From: Fundicoccus sp052116145
Lineage (GTDB): Bacteria; Bacillota; Bacilli; Lactobacillales; Aerococcaceae
Length of the DNA stretch: 64,000 nucleotides
Assembly (NCBI RefSeq): GCF_052116145.1
Contig: NZ_JBQKLQ010000001.1
Location: 682,001 to 746,000 of the forward strand
Reading direction: 5' to 3'
Below are positions 25,458 to 34,094 of this stretch, one piece after another. The position numbers were made by a program, and so were the translations under genes. Positions within the stretch are counted from its first letter, which is position 1. Every line of letters starts with the position of its first letter. Below the pieces are notes generated by a model that did no database searches, was not told the DNA's origin, and was given only the letters and a program-made list of their open reading frames with translations.

Positions 25458-26354
25458 TTATGCTCTTGGAAAATATTGCCGATAGACTTTCTGCAATCTT
25501 TGTTTAGAGATATGTGTATAAATCTGCGTCGTGGAGATATCTGAATGCCCCAACAACTCTTGAACCATACGTAAATCTGCTCCATTTTCCAGTAAATGTG
25601 TTGCGAATGAATGCCTTAGCATATGTGGTGACACGTCTTGATCCACATTAGCTAATGCAACATATTTTTTGAGGTTTTTCCAAATACCTTGTCTGGTAAA
25701 TTGTTTGCCTCTTTCTGTTAAGAAAACAGAGTGTGTTGCAGTTGTTCCTTTCAAAGCAAAGCTTGGTCTGACTAAATCCAAATAGCGTTGTAACCAATAC
25801 TCAGCTTCTTCTCCTAAAGGAACTAACCGCTCCTTATCACCCTTACCTACTGTTTGAATAAAACCTAAATCTAGATGTAATTCATCCAAGCTCAATTGAG
25901 TTAATTCAGTCACACGTAAGCCTGTCGCATACATTACTTCTAATATCGTACGATCTCTTAATCCCCATAGAGTTGAGGTATCTGGTGCTTGAATCAGCGC
26001 TTCTACTTCTTTCATCGTCAAGACTTTTGGAAGCCTTTGAGCTTTTTTAGGCCCTTGAATTAAAGTTAATGGATTCTGTTTAATCATGCTTTCTTTCATT
26101 AAGTAAATGAAGAATTGCTTTAAGGATGAAATCATTCGACTCGTTGTACTATTAGCATAACCTGCTTGTCTTAAGTGTGCTAGAAAAAGTTGTATGGTTT
26201 GTTGATCCACTTCAATTATTTCCGTCAAATCTTGTTCTTCCAAAAAAAGAATGAATTTGTTTAAATCAAGCTGGTAACTTTTAATCGTATTCTCTGATTT
26301 ACCTTGATCAATCAGAAGATAGCGTTTAAACTCCTCAATAAGCTCTTCAAACAT
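25458..26354 (-). CDS. xerD: Tyrosine recombinase XerD
   Basis: XerD resolves chromosome dimers at dif together with a partner recombinase, under control of FtsK (whose gene is at the end of this window). The N-terminal SAM-like core-binding domain contains KSENTIKSYQLDLNKFILFL. The catalytic domain has Arg147 in ATGLRVTEL, Lys171 in VGKGDKERLVPL, His244 and Arg247 in HMLRHSFATHLLENGAD, His270 in LLGHSDISTTQIYTH and the nucleophile Tyr279. All six active-site residues are present. Length (298) is typical. It is in an operon with cvfB (6-base gap) and deoB. Confidence 0.94.
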   Translation of the reverse strand: MFEELIEEFKRYLLIDQGKSENTIKSYQLDLNKFILFLEEQDLTEIIEVDQQTIQLFLAHLRQAGYANSTTSRMISSLKQFFIYLMKESMIKQNPLTLIQGPKKAQRLPKVLTMKEVEALIQAPDTSTLWGLRDRTILEVMYATGLRVTELTQLSLDELHLDLGFIQTVGKGDKERLVPLGEEAEYWLQRYLDLVRPSFALKGTTATHSVFLTERGKQFTRQGIWKNLKKYVALANVDQDVSPHMLRHSFATHLLENGADLRMVQELLGHSDISTTQIYTHISKQRLQKVYRQYFPRA

Positions 26355-26360
26355 TAGTCA

Positions 26361-27233
26361 TTATTCCGAATCGTTTTTAAGCAAATAAATTCCGTCACCT
26401 TTAACTTGCTTAATCATAGAATTCTTCATTAAGTTTCCAACGGCTCGCTTGAATTGGGCTTTACTTATCCCCAATTGTTGTTTAATTTCGTCTGGCGCTG
26501 ACTTATCATGTAATGGTAAGTGCTCATTTGGCATTTTCTGTAAAACTGCAATCAACATTTTAGCATCATCATCAATTGCTTCGTGGGCACGAGGATTTAG
26601 GGATATATTGATTCCACCATCCGTGCGGACTCCAACAACACGTCCTTGTAGCACTTGTCCTAAACGAGGCTCGTTTTGTCTTTCACTCTCATGCAAGAAG
26701 GCTGAAAATCCTTCTTCAGTGATTGCTAAGGAACCTGCCATTTTTAATTGATAAACAGTTGCTGTAATGTCTTGATTTTTTAATCTCATAGGTGCTTTGA
26801 TGAAGAGCTCTGCCATTTTTTCAGCATCTGCCATATGTCCCCAGAATCTATTACGATCATCGACTGAGTAAGTCAGGTACAAGCGATCGCCTTTTTTGGG
26901 CCATAAATGATTAAGTAATGGTAAATCATCTAGTGAAACAACGACTTCCTTATTCAATAAACCTACATCAACGAAAACGCCTAAGTCTTTACGGCTAGAA
27001 ACCACTGTTCCCCAGCCATAATAATTTGGACGAATATCAGGTAAATCTACTTGAATGACTTTCTTACCGGTTTGTGTTTCGTAAACCATTCCTTCAACTT
27101 CTTCACCATTGTTTAATGCTTCCTCAACGTCTGTTTTTGCTAAAGCAAACGTGACCCCTTGACTCTGTACGAAATATTCTTTCTCGTTTTCATCGGTTAC
27201 AACTGCCGTTACTATCTCACCATATTTAATCAT
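26361..27233 (-). CDS. cvfB: S1-domain RNA-binding protein CvfB (YitL)
   Basis: The 290 residues are three S1/OB-like domains followed by a winged helix, as in staphylococcal CvfB and Bacillus YitL. The second domain reads GWGTVVSSRKDLGVFVDVGL...LDDLPLLNHLWPKKGDRLY. The third has LGQVLQGRVVGVRTDGGINISLNPR. The C-terminal winged helix contains LGISKAQFKRAVGNLMKNSMI. CvfB binds RNA and affects virulence gene expression in S. aureus; its exact role here is unknown. It is the first gene of cvfB-xerD-deoB-punA, and a TATAAT lies ~50 bases upstream. Confidence 0.9.
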   Translation of the reverse strand: MIKYGEIVTAVVTDENEKEYFVQSQGVTFALAKTDVEEALNNGEEVEGMVYETQTGKKVIQVDLPDIRPNYYGWGTVVSSRKDLGVFVDVGLLNKEVVVSLDDLPLLNHLWPKKGDRLYLTYSVDDRNRFWGHMADAEKMAELFIKAPMRLKNQDITATVYQLKMAGSLAITEEGFSAFLHESERQNEPRLGQVLQGRVVGVRTDGGINISLNPRAHEAIDDDAKMLIAVLQKMPNEHLPLHDKSAPDEIKQQLGISKAQFKRAVGNLMKNSMIKQVKGDGIYLLKNDSE

Positions 27234-27282
27234 TGTGATTCACTACCTCTCATTTATCTACTTTCGGAATATCGTCTTGACT

Positions 27283-27288
27283 ATTATA
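27283..27288 (-). promoter_or_regulatory. -10 element before cvfB
   Basis: A TATAAT on the minus strand (27283-27288) lies ~50 bases before cvfB. The matching -35 would overlap the 3' arm of the long pyk terminator and is poor. Confidence 0.45.
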
Positions 27289-27307
27289 GCATTTATTCCA
27301 AAAGAAA

Positions 27308-27396
27308 AGACGAACCTTCCCTTGTGTCATAGTTAGTTTTAGTGGTATCGATTTCGCCAACTAAAAAACCAACATGCCCTAGGGAAGATTTCGTCT
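27308..27396 (-). terminator. Long compound terminator of pyk
   Basis: The outer arms AGACGA..CTTCCCT (27308-27322) and AGGGAAG..TCGTCT (27381-27396) pair with a small internal loop. A second inverted repeat, GTTAGTTTTAGTGG with CCAACTAAAAAACCAAC (27332-27373), folds inside it. On the minus strand TTTTCTTTT follows. The ~90-base span is much larger than the other terminators here. Confidence 0.7.
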
Positions 27397-27410
27397 AAAT
27401 ATACTTATTC

Positions 27411-29168
27411 TTAAATACTAATTGTTGCACCACGGTAGATTATGCCACGTCGTGCATCTACTGTAATTAATTCATTATTCTTAATTTTTTCTAATGCGCC
27501 TTCTGCACTTACAATTACTGGAATTCCTCTTTCTAAACCAATAACTGATGCGTGAGAAGTGATTCCGCCTTGCTCAACAATGATTGCGCCAACTTTTTCT
27601 AATGCAGGAGCATACTCTTTATCCGTTGATTTAACAACTAATACAGAGCCTACAACAGCGTTATCGTTTGCAGTTTTAGCATCTTGGGCTAATACAGCTT
27701 TACCGATAAAGTTTCCGCTACCAACACCTTGACCTTTAACTAATTGTGTACCAATTAATTGAATTTTCATGATGTTTGTTGTTCCTGCTTCACCTACTGG
27801 TACACCAGCCGTAATGATAATTAAATCACCTTCGTTAGCATAACCTTTTTCTTGAGATAATGCAGTTGCAGAATCTAACATCTCATCAGTAGAACCTGGT
27901 TTTTCGATGACATAAGCTTCTACACCCCAAGTTAATGCTAATGGACGAGCTGAGATTTCATCAAAAGTAGCTGCAAGAATATGAGCTTGTGGACGGTATT
28001 TAGCAATCATGTTAGCAGTATGACCTGAAGAAGTCGCTGCAACAATTGTTTTAATCCCTAAGTTACGCGCTGTATGTCCAACTGCTTGACCAATTGCTTC
28101 AGTTAAATCATCATTGCCGTAGCTTTTCAATGTGTAAGCATCTTGACCAACAAAAGCTTCTTCTGTACGTGAACAAATACTTGCCATCGTTCTAACTGCT
28201 TCAACTGGATAATCTCCAGCAGCTGTTTCACCAGAAAGCATTACCGCATCGGTACCATCAAAGATAGCGTTCGCTACGTCTCCTGCTTCAGCACGTGTAG
28301 GACGTGGATTCTTTTGCATTGAGTCTAACATTTGAGTTGCTGTTATAACTGGTTTACCAGCTTGGTTACATTTCTTGATGATTTGTTTTTGAACAATCGG
28401 AACATCTTCCGTTGGAATTTCAACTCCCAAGTCACCACGAGCAACCATGATTGCGTCAGAAACTTGTAAGATTTCATCGATATTCTGTACGCCTTCTTCG
28501 TTCTCAATTTTAGAAACGATTTTAATATGGCCAAAGCCTTCGTCTTCTAAAACAGCACGAATTTCCATTACATCACTCGCTCTACGAACGAAACTTGCTG
28601 CAACAAAGTCAATTCCTTGCTGTGCGCCAAAGCGAATATCTGATTCGTCTTTTTCAGTGATCGCAGGTAGGTTCAATTTCGCTCCAGGTACGTTGATACC
28701 TTTTTTAGTTTTAATTGTTCCTGTATTTTGTACTTCAGTGACAATTTCATTGTTTTCACGGTCAATTTTAGTCACATTTAATTCAATCAAACCATCATCA
28801 ATTAAAATTTTAGTTCCAAGTTCAACATCGTTGATTAATTCTGGGTATGAAACAGAGAACTTTTCAGCATTTCCGACGATTTCTTCCATCGCAATACGGA
28901 CTGTTGAGCCTTTAACAAGTTCTGCTTGATTGTTTTCAATTTCGTGTGTACGAATTTCTGGCCCTTTAGTATCTAATAAAATAGCCACTAATTTTCCAGT
29001 TTCCTCACGAGCAGCTTTCAGTTTATTGAAACGCTCTAAATGTTCTTCGTGAGATCCATGTGAGAAGTTAAAACGTGCAACGTTCATCCCTTCATTAATT
29101 AACTGTGTTAAGATTTCCTTTGTGTCTGAAGCAGGTCCTAATGTACATACAATTTTAGTTTTTTTCAT
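27411..29168 (-). CDS. pyk: Pyruvate kinase with C-terminal PEP-utiliser-like domain
   Basis: Pyk converts phosphoenolpyruvate and ADP to pyruvate and ATP, the last step of glycolysis. The barrel shows MKKTKIVCTLGPASDTKE, NVARFNFSHGSHEEH, KIVSKIENEEGVQNIDEI, MVARGDLGVEIP and TATQMLDSMQKNPRPTRAE. After the regulatory C domain there is an extra ~100-residue domain (GITSHASVIGLERGIPVIVSAEG) related to the phosphohistidine domain of PEP-utilising enzymes. It keeps the T-S-H-A pattern, as in Bacillus-type 585-residue enzymes. AAAAGGAG precedes the ATG. pfkA ends 17 bases upstream, so the two glycolytic genes are co-transcribed. Confidence 0.97.
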   Translation of the reverse strand: MKKTKIVCTLGPASDTKEILTQLINEGMNVARFNFSHGSHEEHLERFNKLKAAREETGKLVAILLDTKGPEIRTHEIENNQAELVKGSTVRIAMEEIVGNAEKFSVSYPELINDVELGTKILIDDGLIELNVTKIDRENNEIVTEVQNTGTIKTKKGINVPGAKLNLPAITEKDESDIRFGAQQGIDFVAASFVRRASDVMEIRAVLEDEGFGHIKIVSKIENEEGVQNIDEILQVSDAIMVARGDLGVEIPTEDVPIVQKQIIKKCNQAGKPVITATQMLDSMQKNPRPTRAEAGDVANAIFDGTDAVMLSGETAAGDYPVEAVRTMASICSRTEEAFVGQDAYTLKSYGNDDLTEAIGQAVGHTARNLGIKTIVAATSSGHTANMIAKYRPQAHILAATFDEISARPLALTWGVEAYVIEKPGSTDEMLDSATALSQEKGYANEGDLIIITAGVPVGEAGTTNIMKIQLIGTQLVKGQGVGSGNFIGKAVLAQDAKTANDNAVVGSVLVVKSTDKEYAPALEKVGAIIVEQGGITSHASVIGLERGIPVIVSAEGALEKIKNNELITVDARRGIIYRGATISI

Positions 29169-29185
29169 TGATTGAAGCTCCTTTT

Positions 29186-30163
29186 TTAGTCTATTACGCG
29201 ATCAGTTAGCTCTAAGTTTAATTCATATAAATCTTCCCGTACTTTATGTTTAGTTTTTTCAAGTGTTTCAACAATATCAAAGACTGCTAATTCCTCGTTG
29301 ATAATCCCAACATAAATACCTGATTGTGCATGAATTAGTAAATCTACTGCTTTAGCTCCCATTAATGTAGCAAATACACGATCTCGTCCAGTTGGATTTC
29401 CACCACGTTGAATATGTGACAATGTTACCCCACGTACACTTTGCCCAGGTGCTACTTCACTATACTGCTTAACGAATGCCTCAACACCCATTACACCTTC
29501 TGCTAAAACAATCATAGAATAATCTTTACCAGCTGCACGACCTGCTGTAACGCGTCTAGCCACATCCACTAGGTCATACTCTTCTTCTGGAATAATAATG
29601 GCGTCTGCACCGGCAGCAATACCTGCCCAAATAGCAATATCTCCAGCGTGACGTCCCATAACTTCAACAACAAAGGTTCGGTTATGTGATGCAGCTGTAT
29701 CTGAAATATTATCAATCGCTTCTAAAGCGACAGTCATCGCTGAGTCAAAACCAATTGTATACTCCGTACCTGGAATATCGTTATCAATCGTTCCTGGAAT
29801 TCCAATTGCTGGGAATCCGTGTCTTGTAAGAGCTAGCGCACCCCCAAATGAGCCGTCTCCTCCAATAACGATTAAACCATCAATTTCATGCTTTTTAAGT
29901 TGTTCAATTGCTGCTAGTTGCGTTGCTTCTTCTTTAAATTCCGGATAACGAGCGGTATAAAGCATCGTTCCTCCGCGCTTTACTTGATGATGGACATCCG
30001 CAACTGTTAAAGGAATGAACTCTCCCTCAACCAGTCCTTTGTACCCAAACTTCACACCTAGTACTTCAATACCATGGTGCAAGCCTTGTTCAACTACCGC
30101 ACGAATGGCAGCGTTCATACCAGGGGCGTCTCCACCACTTGTTAATACTGCAATGCGTTTCAT
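29186..30163 (-). CDS. pfkA: ATP-dependent 6-phosphofructokinase
   Basis: PfkA phosphorylates fructose-6-phosphate. GGDAPGMNAAIRAVV (ATP site) is at residues ~10-24. VIGGDGSFGGALAL keeps Gly in GGDGS, the residue associated with ATP rather than pyrophosphate use. PGTIDNDIPGTEYTIGFDSA contains the catalytic TIDND, and VEVMGRHAGDIA is in place. Length 325 is slightly above the usual ~319. GAGGTG precedes the ATG. The gene has a strong promoter upstream and is followed by pyk, the common pfkA-pyk operon, here behind dnaE. Confidence 0.97.
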   Translation of the reverse strand: MKRIAVLTSGGDAPGMNAAIRAVVEQGLHHGIEVLGVKFGYKGLVEGEFIPLTVADVHHQVKRGGTMLYTARYPEFKEEATQLAAIEQLKKHEIDGLIVIGGDGSFGGALALTRHGFPAIGIPGTIDNDIPGTEYTIGFDSAMTVALEAIDNISDTAASHNRTFVVEVMGRHAGDIAIWAGIAAGADAIIIPEEEYDLVDVARRVTAGRAAGKDYSMIVLAEGVMGVEAFVKQYSEVAPGQSVRGVTLSHIQRGGNPTGRDRVFATLMGAKAVDLLIHAQSGIYVGIINEELAVFDIVETLEKTKHKVREDLYELNLELTDRVID

Positions 30164-30213
30164 CTATTCACCTCAAAATAAAAAATTTAATAATAATTAC
30201 ACACACACGGCCT

Positions 30214-30242
30214 ATTCTACCACTAATTGTAAGAGTTGTCAT
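30214..30242 (-). promoter_or_regulatory. Promoter of pfkA-pyk
   Basis: ATGACA (30237-30242) and TAGAAT (30214-30219) lie 17 bases apart on the minus strand. A short AC/GT run (30200-30208) follows near the likely transcription start. Confidence 0.65.
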
Positions 30243-30341
30243 ATTTTTTCAGTAAAGTTAACGAGGTTTATATAAAGTAAGAATCACATGAGAAAGACTT
30301 CATCAAAAAATGGGCTAACTTTCATTTTCACGCTTTAAAAT

Positions 30342-33300
30342 TTACTTAAATACCACTCGTTCATTCCCAAAAATTTCTTTAACTTCATTTTGTACTCTTT
30401 GACTATAACTAATTGTATAAGGAGAATTAAATTGCCAAGTCTGTCTTAGATCATTAACTAATATTATGATCGCCGGGCCAGGGTTTTCTATCGCCAAATC
30501 TTTTAATTTTTGTATTTGATCAGTTGCAGTCTTAAAATCAGGTATCTTCACGTAACATTTAGTAATTTCTTTACGTTCGAACGTTAAATCTAGTTTATTG
30601 GCAACTTTTAAATCATTGATAATGACTTGTTTTTCATCTCGTTTATTCAGACTAATCGTTCCATCAAGAAACACTATTTGTTGCTCCACTAAAAGTGATG
30701 AAAAACGTTGATACTGTTGTGGAAAGACTATGAGTTCCGCTTCAGAATCCGCATCATTGACACTAACAAAAGCCATCAAATCATTATTTTTCGTTCGAAT
30801 CACACGAATCCCTTTGATATAAGCAATTGCTTTAAAGCGTTGTTTAGCTTTCATGTCATGTATTGAAGCTAAAGGACTCAATTCCGGATGATTCTCAATA
30901 TACTCTTGATACTCATCAATAGGATGTCCCGCTAAAGTAAAGCCTAGCACTTCTTGTTCTCTGTCAAGTTGTTCTGTTAAACTCCACTCTTTTACCCAGG
31001 TCACTTTTGGTTCAATTTCTGCAAATAAATTTATATTTTGACCACTAAATTCAACACTTTGAATCATTGTGGATAAATTGTGTGTCAAAGTTGCACGGTT
31101 ATAACCAAAACTATCAAAGGCCCCACCATCGATTAATGGTTGGACAATCTCATCTTTTAAAAAATTATTAGGGAGTCGTCTTAGAAAATTCAATAAATCC
31201 GTGTAAGGTCCTAATAAATTTCGATTATCGATAATATGTTGAATTAAGTCCTTACGCATGCCTTTAACCGAATCAAAGCCAACCTGAAGCTGTTTTTTAT
31301 AAATCGAAAAACCTGCTAAGCTGAAATTGATGTCTAGCCCGCCCACTTTCTTCAAACGTTTCTTAGCTTCTTGAAAGTACTGATTAGCAGTTGTGCTGTT
31401 TGAACGTCCATTATTCAGTAAAGCTTGGTAAAATTCTAAAGGATAATGTACTTTTAAATAGGCTAATTGATAAGCCAGTGTTGAATAAACAACAGCATGT
31501 GCACGGTTAAATCCATAGTTAGCAAATTCATAAATATATTGATACACACGTTCAGCTGTTTGTCTGTCAATCTGATTTTCAAGAGAGCCTTGGATGAAAT
31601 GTGTTCTTTCGCGTTCCATAATATCCACTTGTTTTTTTCCCATAGCTCTTCTAAGGATATCCGCTTGACCTAAACTAAATCCAGCCATTTGTTGACAAAT
31701 TTGCATAACTTGTTCTTGATAAACAATGATTCCATAAGTATTAGACAGTGTTTTTTCTAACAATGGATGTAAATACTCGATTTTTTCTTCACCGTGTTTC
31801 CGTCTGACAAAGCGATCAATTTGCTTCATTGGCCCTGGCCTAAACAAGGCATTCACCGCGACAATATCTTCAAATGAAGCTGGCTGTAACTTCCTCAATA
31901 CATTACGAATACCATCTGATTCAAATTGAAACACCCCCGCTGTCGTTGCTTTGCGGAAAAGTTCGAGTGTTCTCGAGTCATTCATATCAATTGTTGCAAT
32001 ATCAATTTCTTCTTCTTGGGATAGCTTTATATTATTCAACACATCATCCAGTAATTTTAAGTTTCGTAGTCCTAAAAAGTCCATTTTTAGAAGTCCCATA
32101 CGTTCGACATCTGCCATTGCATACTGTGTAATTAACATTTGATCTTGACGATCGAAAACAGGCACTTGTTCTTCTAACGGAAAATCACTGATAACAACTG
32201 CTGCCGCATGTGTCGAAATATGACGTGGTAAGCCTTCTAAAGTCAAAGCAACTTGAAACAATTGTTGATTCAAGTCTGAACTTTCAACAATCTGTCTTAA
32301 TTCACCAGATTTAATAAACGCACTTTCGAGCGTAATATCTAATTCACGTGGTATAGCATTTGACCACTTTTTCAATTCTTGAGCGTCAGCTCCTAAGACT
32401 CGTAATGTATCGCGAATGGCCTGCTTGGCACCAAACGTCCCAAAGGTACAAATCTGAGCAACTTGCTCATAACCATAATGCGTTTCTATAAAACGTAGAA
32501 CTTGTTCACGTTTATTATCAGGAATATCGATATCAATATCCGGCATATTAAACCGCTCTGGATTCAAAAATCTTTCGAAAAGTAAATCATATTCAATCGG
32601 ATCAACTAAAGTAATCTTCAATAAATAACTAACCAATGAACCAGCGGCTGAGCCACGTCCTGGTCCTACTCTGATTTTCTTATCGTGACAGTAAGAAATA
32701 ATGTCCCAAACAATTAGAAAATAATCACTAAACCCCATTTGTCTAATGACCGTTAATTCATGTTCTAATCGTTCAGTATAGGCCCTTTGATCTAATAAAT
32801 TCAGTGAGCTAAGGCGTTCAAAGGTCAGTTGTTTCAAATAATCATCAGAACTTAACTGATTAGGCACTTGATATTTGGGCAACAAGTGCTGATCCAAAGG
32901 AATGACTACATTTAATTCATTCGCTAAAATTTGTGTGTGTTGGATACATTCATTAAGTTTTGCCTCCTCATAAAGTGACTCCATTTGCCTTGCAGAATAA
33001 AGGTAGTGTCCACCACGTATATTCCGTAATGAGATATCTAATTGTTCATTCGCCGCAATAGCTTGCATCACTTTCAAACTAAAAGCATCTTCTTGATTAA
33101 TGGTGTCAACCAGCTGATTACTGACCATTGGTATTTGAGATTGTTGGGCGAATTCAACTAAATTCGCGATTTCTAAAGGATTATAAGGATAAATTGGAAC
33201 ACCCAAGTAAACATTTCCACTGCCAAAATAGGACCGCCACAAACTTAACACTTGCTTGGCCCATTCTTGATCATCATGAATAAGGGCTTGTTCAATCTCG

Positions 33301-33683
33301 CCATTTCTTCCACCACTAATGAGGATTAAATGCTTTTCTTGATTAGAAATTAATTGCCAAATTTGTTGATTAGCTATTTGGGGTTGATTAGCTAATCGCG
33401 ATAGTTTTAATAGGACTAAATAGCCCTCATAATCTTTTGCATAAATAATTAAGGGATAACGAGTCTCTTGTCTAACGAGACCTGGTATTTCTAGCGTCAT
33501 TCCCATTAAAGCTTTTATTCCTATTTTTTGACAAGCTTGATAAAATTCAAGTGCACCATGTAAAACGTTATGATCTGCGATTCCAATCGCTTGATAGCCT
33601 AATTCTTTCGCTTTTTTCACATAGTCTTGAATGTTAACCGTGCTATTTAATAACGAGTAAGCGGTTCTAACATTTAATAACAC
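30342..33683 (-). CDS. dnaE: DNA polymerase III alpha subunit DnaE
   Basis: DnaE is the second replicative polymerase of Firmicutes, working with PolC to extend RNA primers. The N-terminal PHP domain opens with LLNVRTAYSLLNSTVNI and GIADHNVLHGALEFY. The polymerase core has VGPGRGSAAGSLVSYLL, the catalytic PDIDIDIPD aspartates (around residue 385) and QYAMADVERMGLLKMDFLGL. The helix-hairpin-helix and OB domain follow near the C terminus. At 1113 residues it is typical. The start is GTG at 33683 with AGGAGG 8 bases upstream. It precedes pfkA-pyk as in many Bacilli (in Bacillus, accDA lie between). Confidence 0.95.
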   Translation of the reverse strand: MLLNVRTAYSLLNSTVNIQDYVKKAKELGYQAIGIADHNVLHGALEFYQACQKIGIKALMGMTLEIPGLVRQETRYPLIIYAKDYEGYLVLLKLSRLANQPQIANQQIWQLISNQEKHLILISGGRNGEIEQALIHDDQEWAKQVLSLWRSYFGSGNVYLGVPIYPYNPLEIANLVEFAQQSQIPMVSNQLVDTINQEDAFSLKVMQAIAANEQLDISLRNIRGGHYLYSARQMESLYEEAKLNECIQHTQILANELNVVIPLDQHLLPKYQVPNQLSSDDYLKQLTFERLSSLNLLDQRAYTERLEHELTVIRQMGFSDYFLIVWDIISYCHDKKIRVGPGRGSAAGSLVSYLLKITLVDPIEYDLLFERFLNPERFNMPDIDIDIPDNKREQVLRFIETHYGYEQVAQICTFGTFGAKQAIRDTLRVLGADAQELKKWSNAIPRELDITLESAFIKSGELRQIVESSDLNQQLFQVALTLEGLPRHISTHAAAVVISDFPLEEQVPVFDRQDQMLITQYAMADVERMGLLKMDFLGLRNLKLLDDVLNNIKLSQEEEIDIATIDMNDSRTLELFRKATTAGVFQFESDGIRNVLRKLQPASFEDIVAVNALFRPGPMKQIDRFVRRKHGEEKIEYLHPLLEKTLSNTYGIIVYQEQVMQICQQMAGFSLGQADILRRAMGKKQVDIMERERTHFIQGSLENQIDRQTAERVYQYIYEFANYGFNRAHAVVYSTLAYQLAYLKVHYPLEFYQALLNNGRSNSTTANQYFQEAKKRLKKVGGLDINFSLAGFSIYKKQLQVGFDSVKGMRKDLIQHIIDNRNLLGPYTDLLNFLRRLPNNFLKDEIVQPLIDGGAFDSFGYNRATLTHNLSTMIQSVEFSGQNINLFAEIEPKVTWVKEWSLTEQLDREQEVLGFTLAGHPIDEYQEYIENHPELSPLASIHDMKAKQRFKAIAYIKGIRVIRTKNNDLMAFVSVNDADSEAELIVFPQQYQRFSSLLVEQQIVFLDGTISLNKRDEKQVIINDLKVANKLDLTFERKEITKCYVKIPDFKTATDQIQKLKDLAIENPGPAIIILVNDLRQTWQFNSPYTISYSQRVQNEVKEIFGNERVVFK

Positions 33684-33711
33684 TGCGCAAAACCTCCTGT
33701 ATACACTTTAA

Positions 33712-33725
33712 CAAACAAACGTTTT
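33712..33725. promoter_or_regulatory. Weak LexA-like box before dnaE
   Basis: CAAACAAACGTTTT differs from the recA-upstream box CGAACAAACGTTCT (47077) at two symmetric positions. It lies ~30 bases before the dnaE start. Damage-induced dnaE expression is known in Bacillus, but this match could be chance in AT-rich DNA. Confidence 0.25.
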
Positions 33726-33782
33726 ATTTAAGATAATCATATCATTCTTTACTACGTTTTGTTTAACTCTAAACAAATAGAA

Positions 33783-33811
33783 TTGTATTTTTTTTCCTTT
33801 ATTGATAAACT
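33783..33811 (+). promoter_or_regulatory. Promoter of the yjzD-like gene
   Basis: TTGTAT (33783-33788) and TAAACT (33806-33811) are separated by 17 bases on the plus strand, 22 bases before the start codon. Confidence 0.55.
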
Positions 33812-33832
33812 GATTATGAAAGAAGGGATTAT

Positions 33833-34021
33833 ATGAAGTATATCGTTACTTTATTTTGGAGTTTTATTCTAGGTCATGTTGCTTATTATCTAGGCAGCTC
33901 ATTGACGAGTGTAAGCTATGATTTCAATAGCGCTTCTCTCTTAGGTTTAATTGTGGCCATAGGAGTCGTTATTATCGCTAATGTTTTGAAAAATTCAATC
34001 GAACCAACTACAGACGCTTAA
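33833..34021 (+). CDS. yjzD: YjzD-like small membrane protein (DUF2929)
   Basis: This 62-residue protein has two predicted membrane segments, at about residues 4-24 (VTLFWSFILGHVAYYLGSSL) and 35-52 (LLGLIVAIGVVIIANVL). The pattern MKYIVTLFW...YDFNSASLLGLIVAIGVV closely resembles Bacillus YjzD and the DUF2929 family, whose function is unknown. AGAAGGGA precedes the ATG. It is transcribed divergently from dnaE with its own promoter and ends at a strong terminator shared with the convergent queA. Identification is by family pattern. Confidence 0.82.
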   Translation: MKYIVTLFWSFILGHVAYYLGSSLTSVSYDFNSASLLGLIVAIGVVIIANVLKNSIEPTTDA

Positions 34022-34028
34022 AATTTAA

Positions 34029-34066
34029 AGCGAGCTAACAGTCAGTAATCTGACGCTAGCTCGCTT
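34029..34066. terminator. Bidirectional terminator between yjzD and queA
   Basis: AGCGAGCTA pairs with TAGCTCGCT, and the inner GTCA/TGAC extends the stem. TTTTTT follows on the plus strand and TTTAAATTTT on the minus strand. It serves both convergent genes. Confidence 0.85.
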
Positions 34067-34094
34067 TTTTATATTTTTAAGTAGAGTGCTTAAT

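Noticed and set aside
26449..26751. 100-codon open frame on the plus strand
   Set aside because: Lies entirely antisense to cvfB and has no family features; a shadow.
28447..28929. 160-codon open frame antisense to pyk
   Set aside because: Length comes from the low stop frequency opposite a biased gene; Ser/Ile-rich composition is typical of a shadow.
30200..30208. AC/GT dinucleotide run before pfkA
   Set aside because: Only about four repeat units; too short to be called a meaningful microsatellite.
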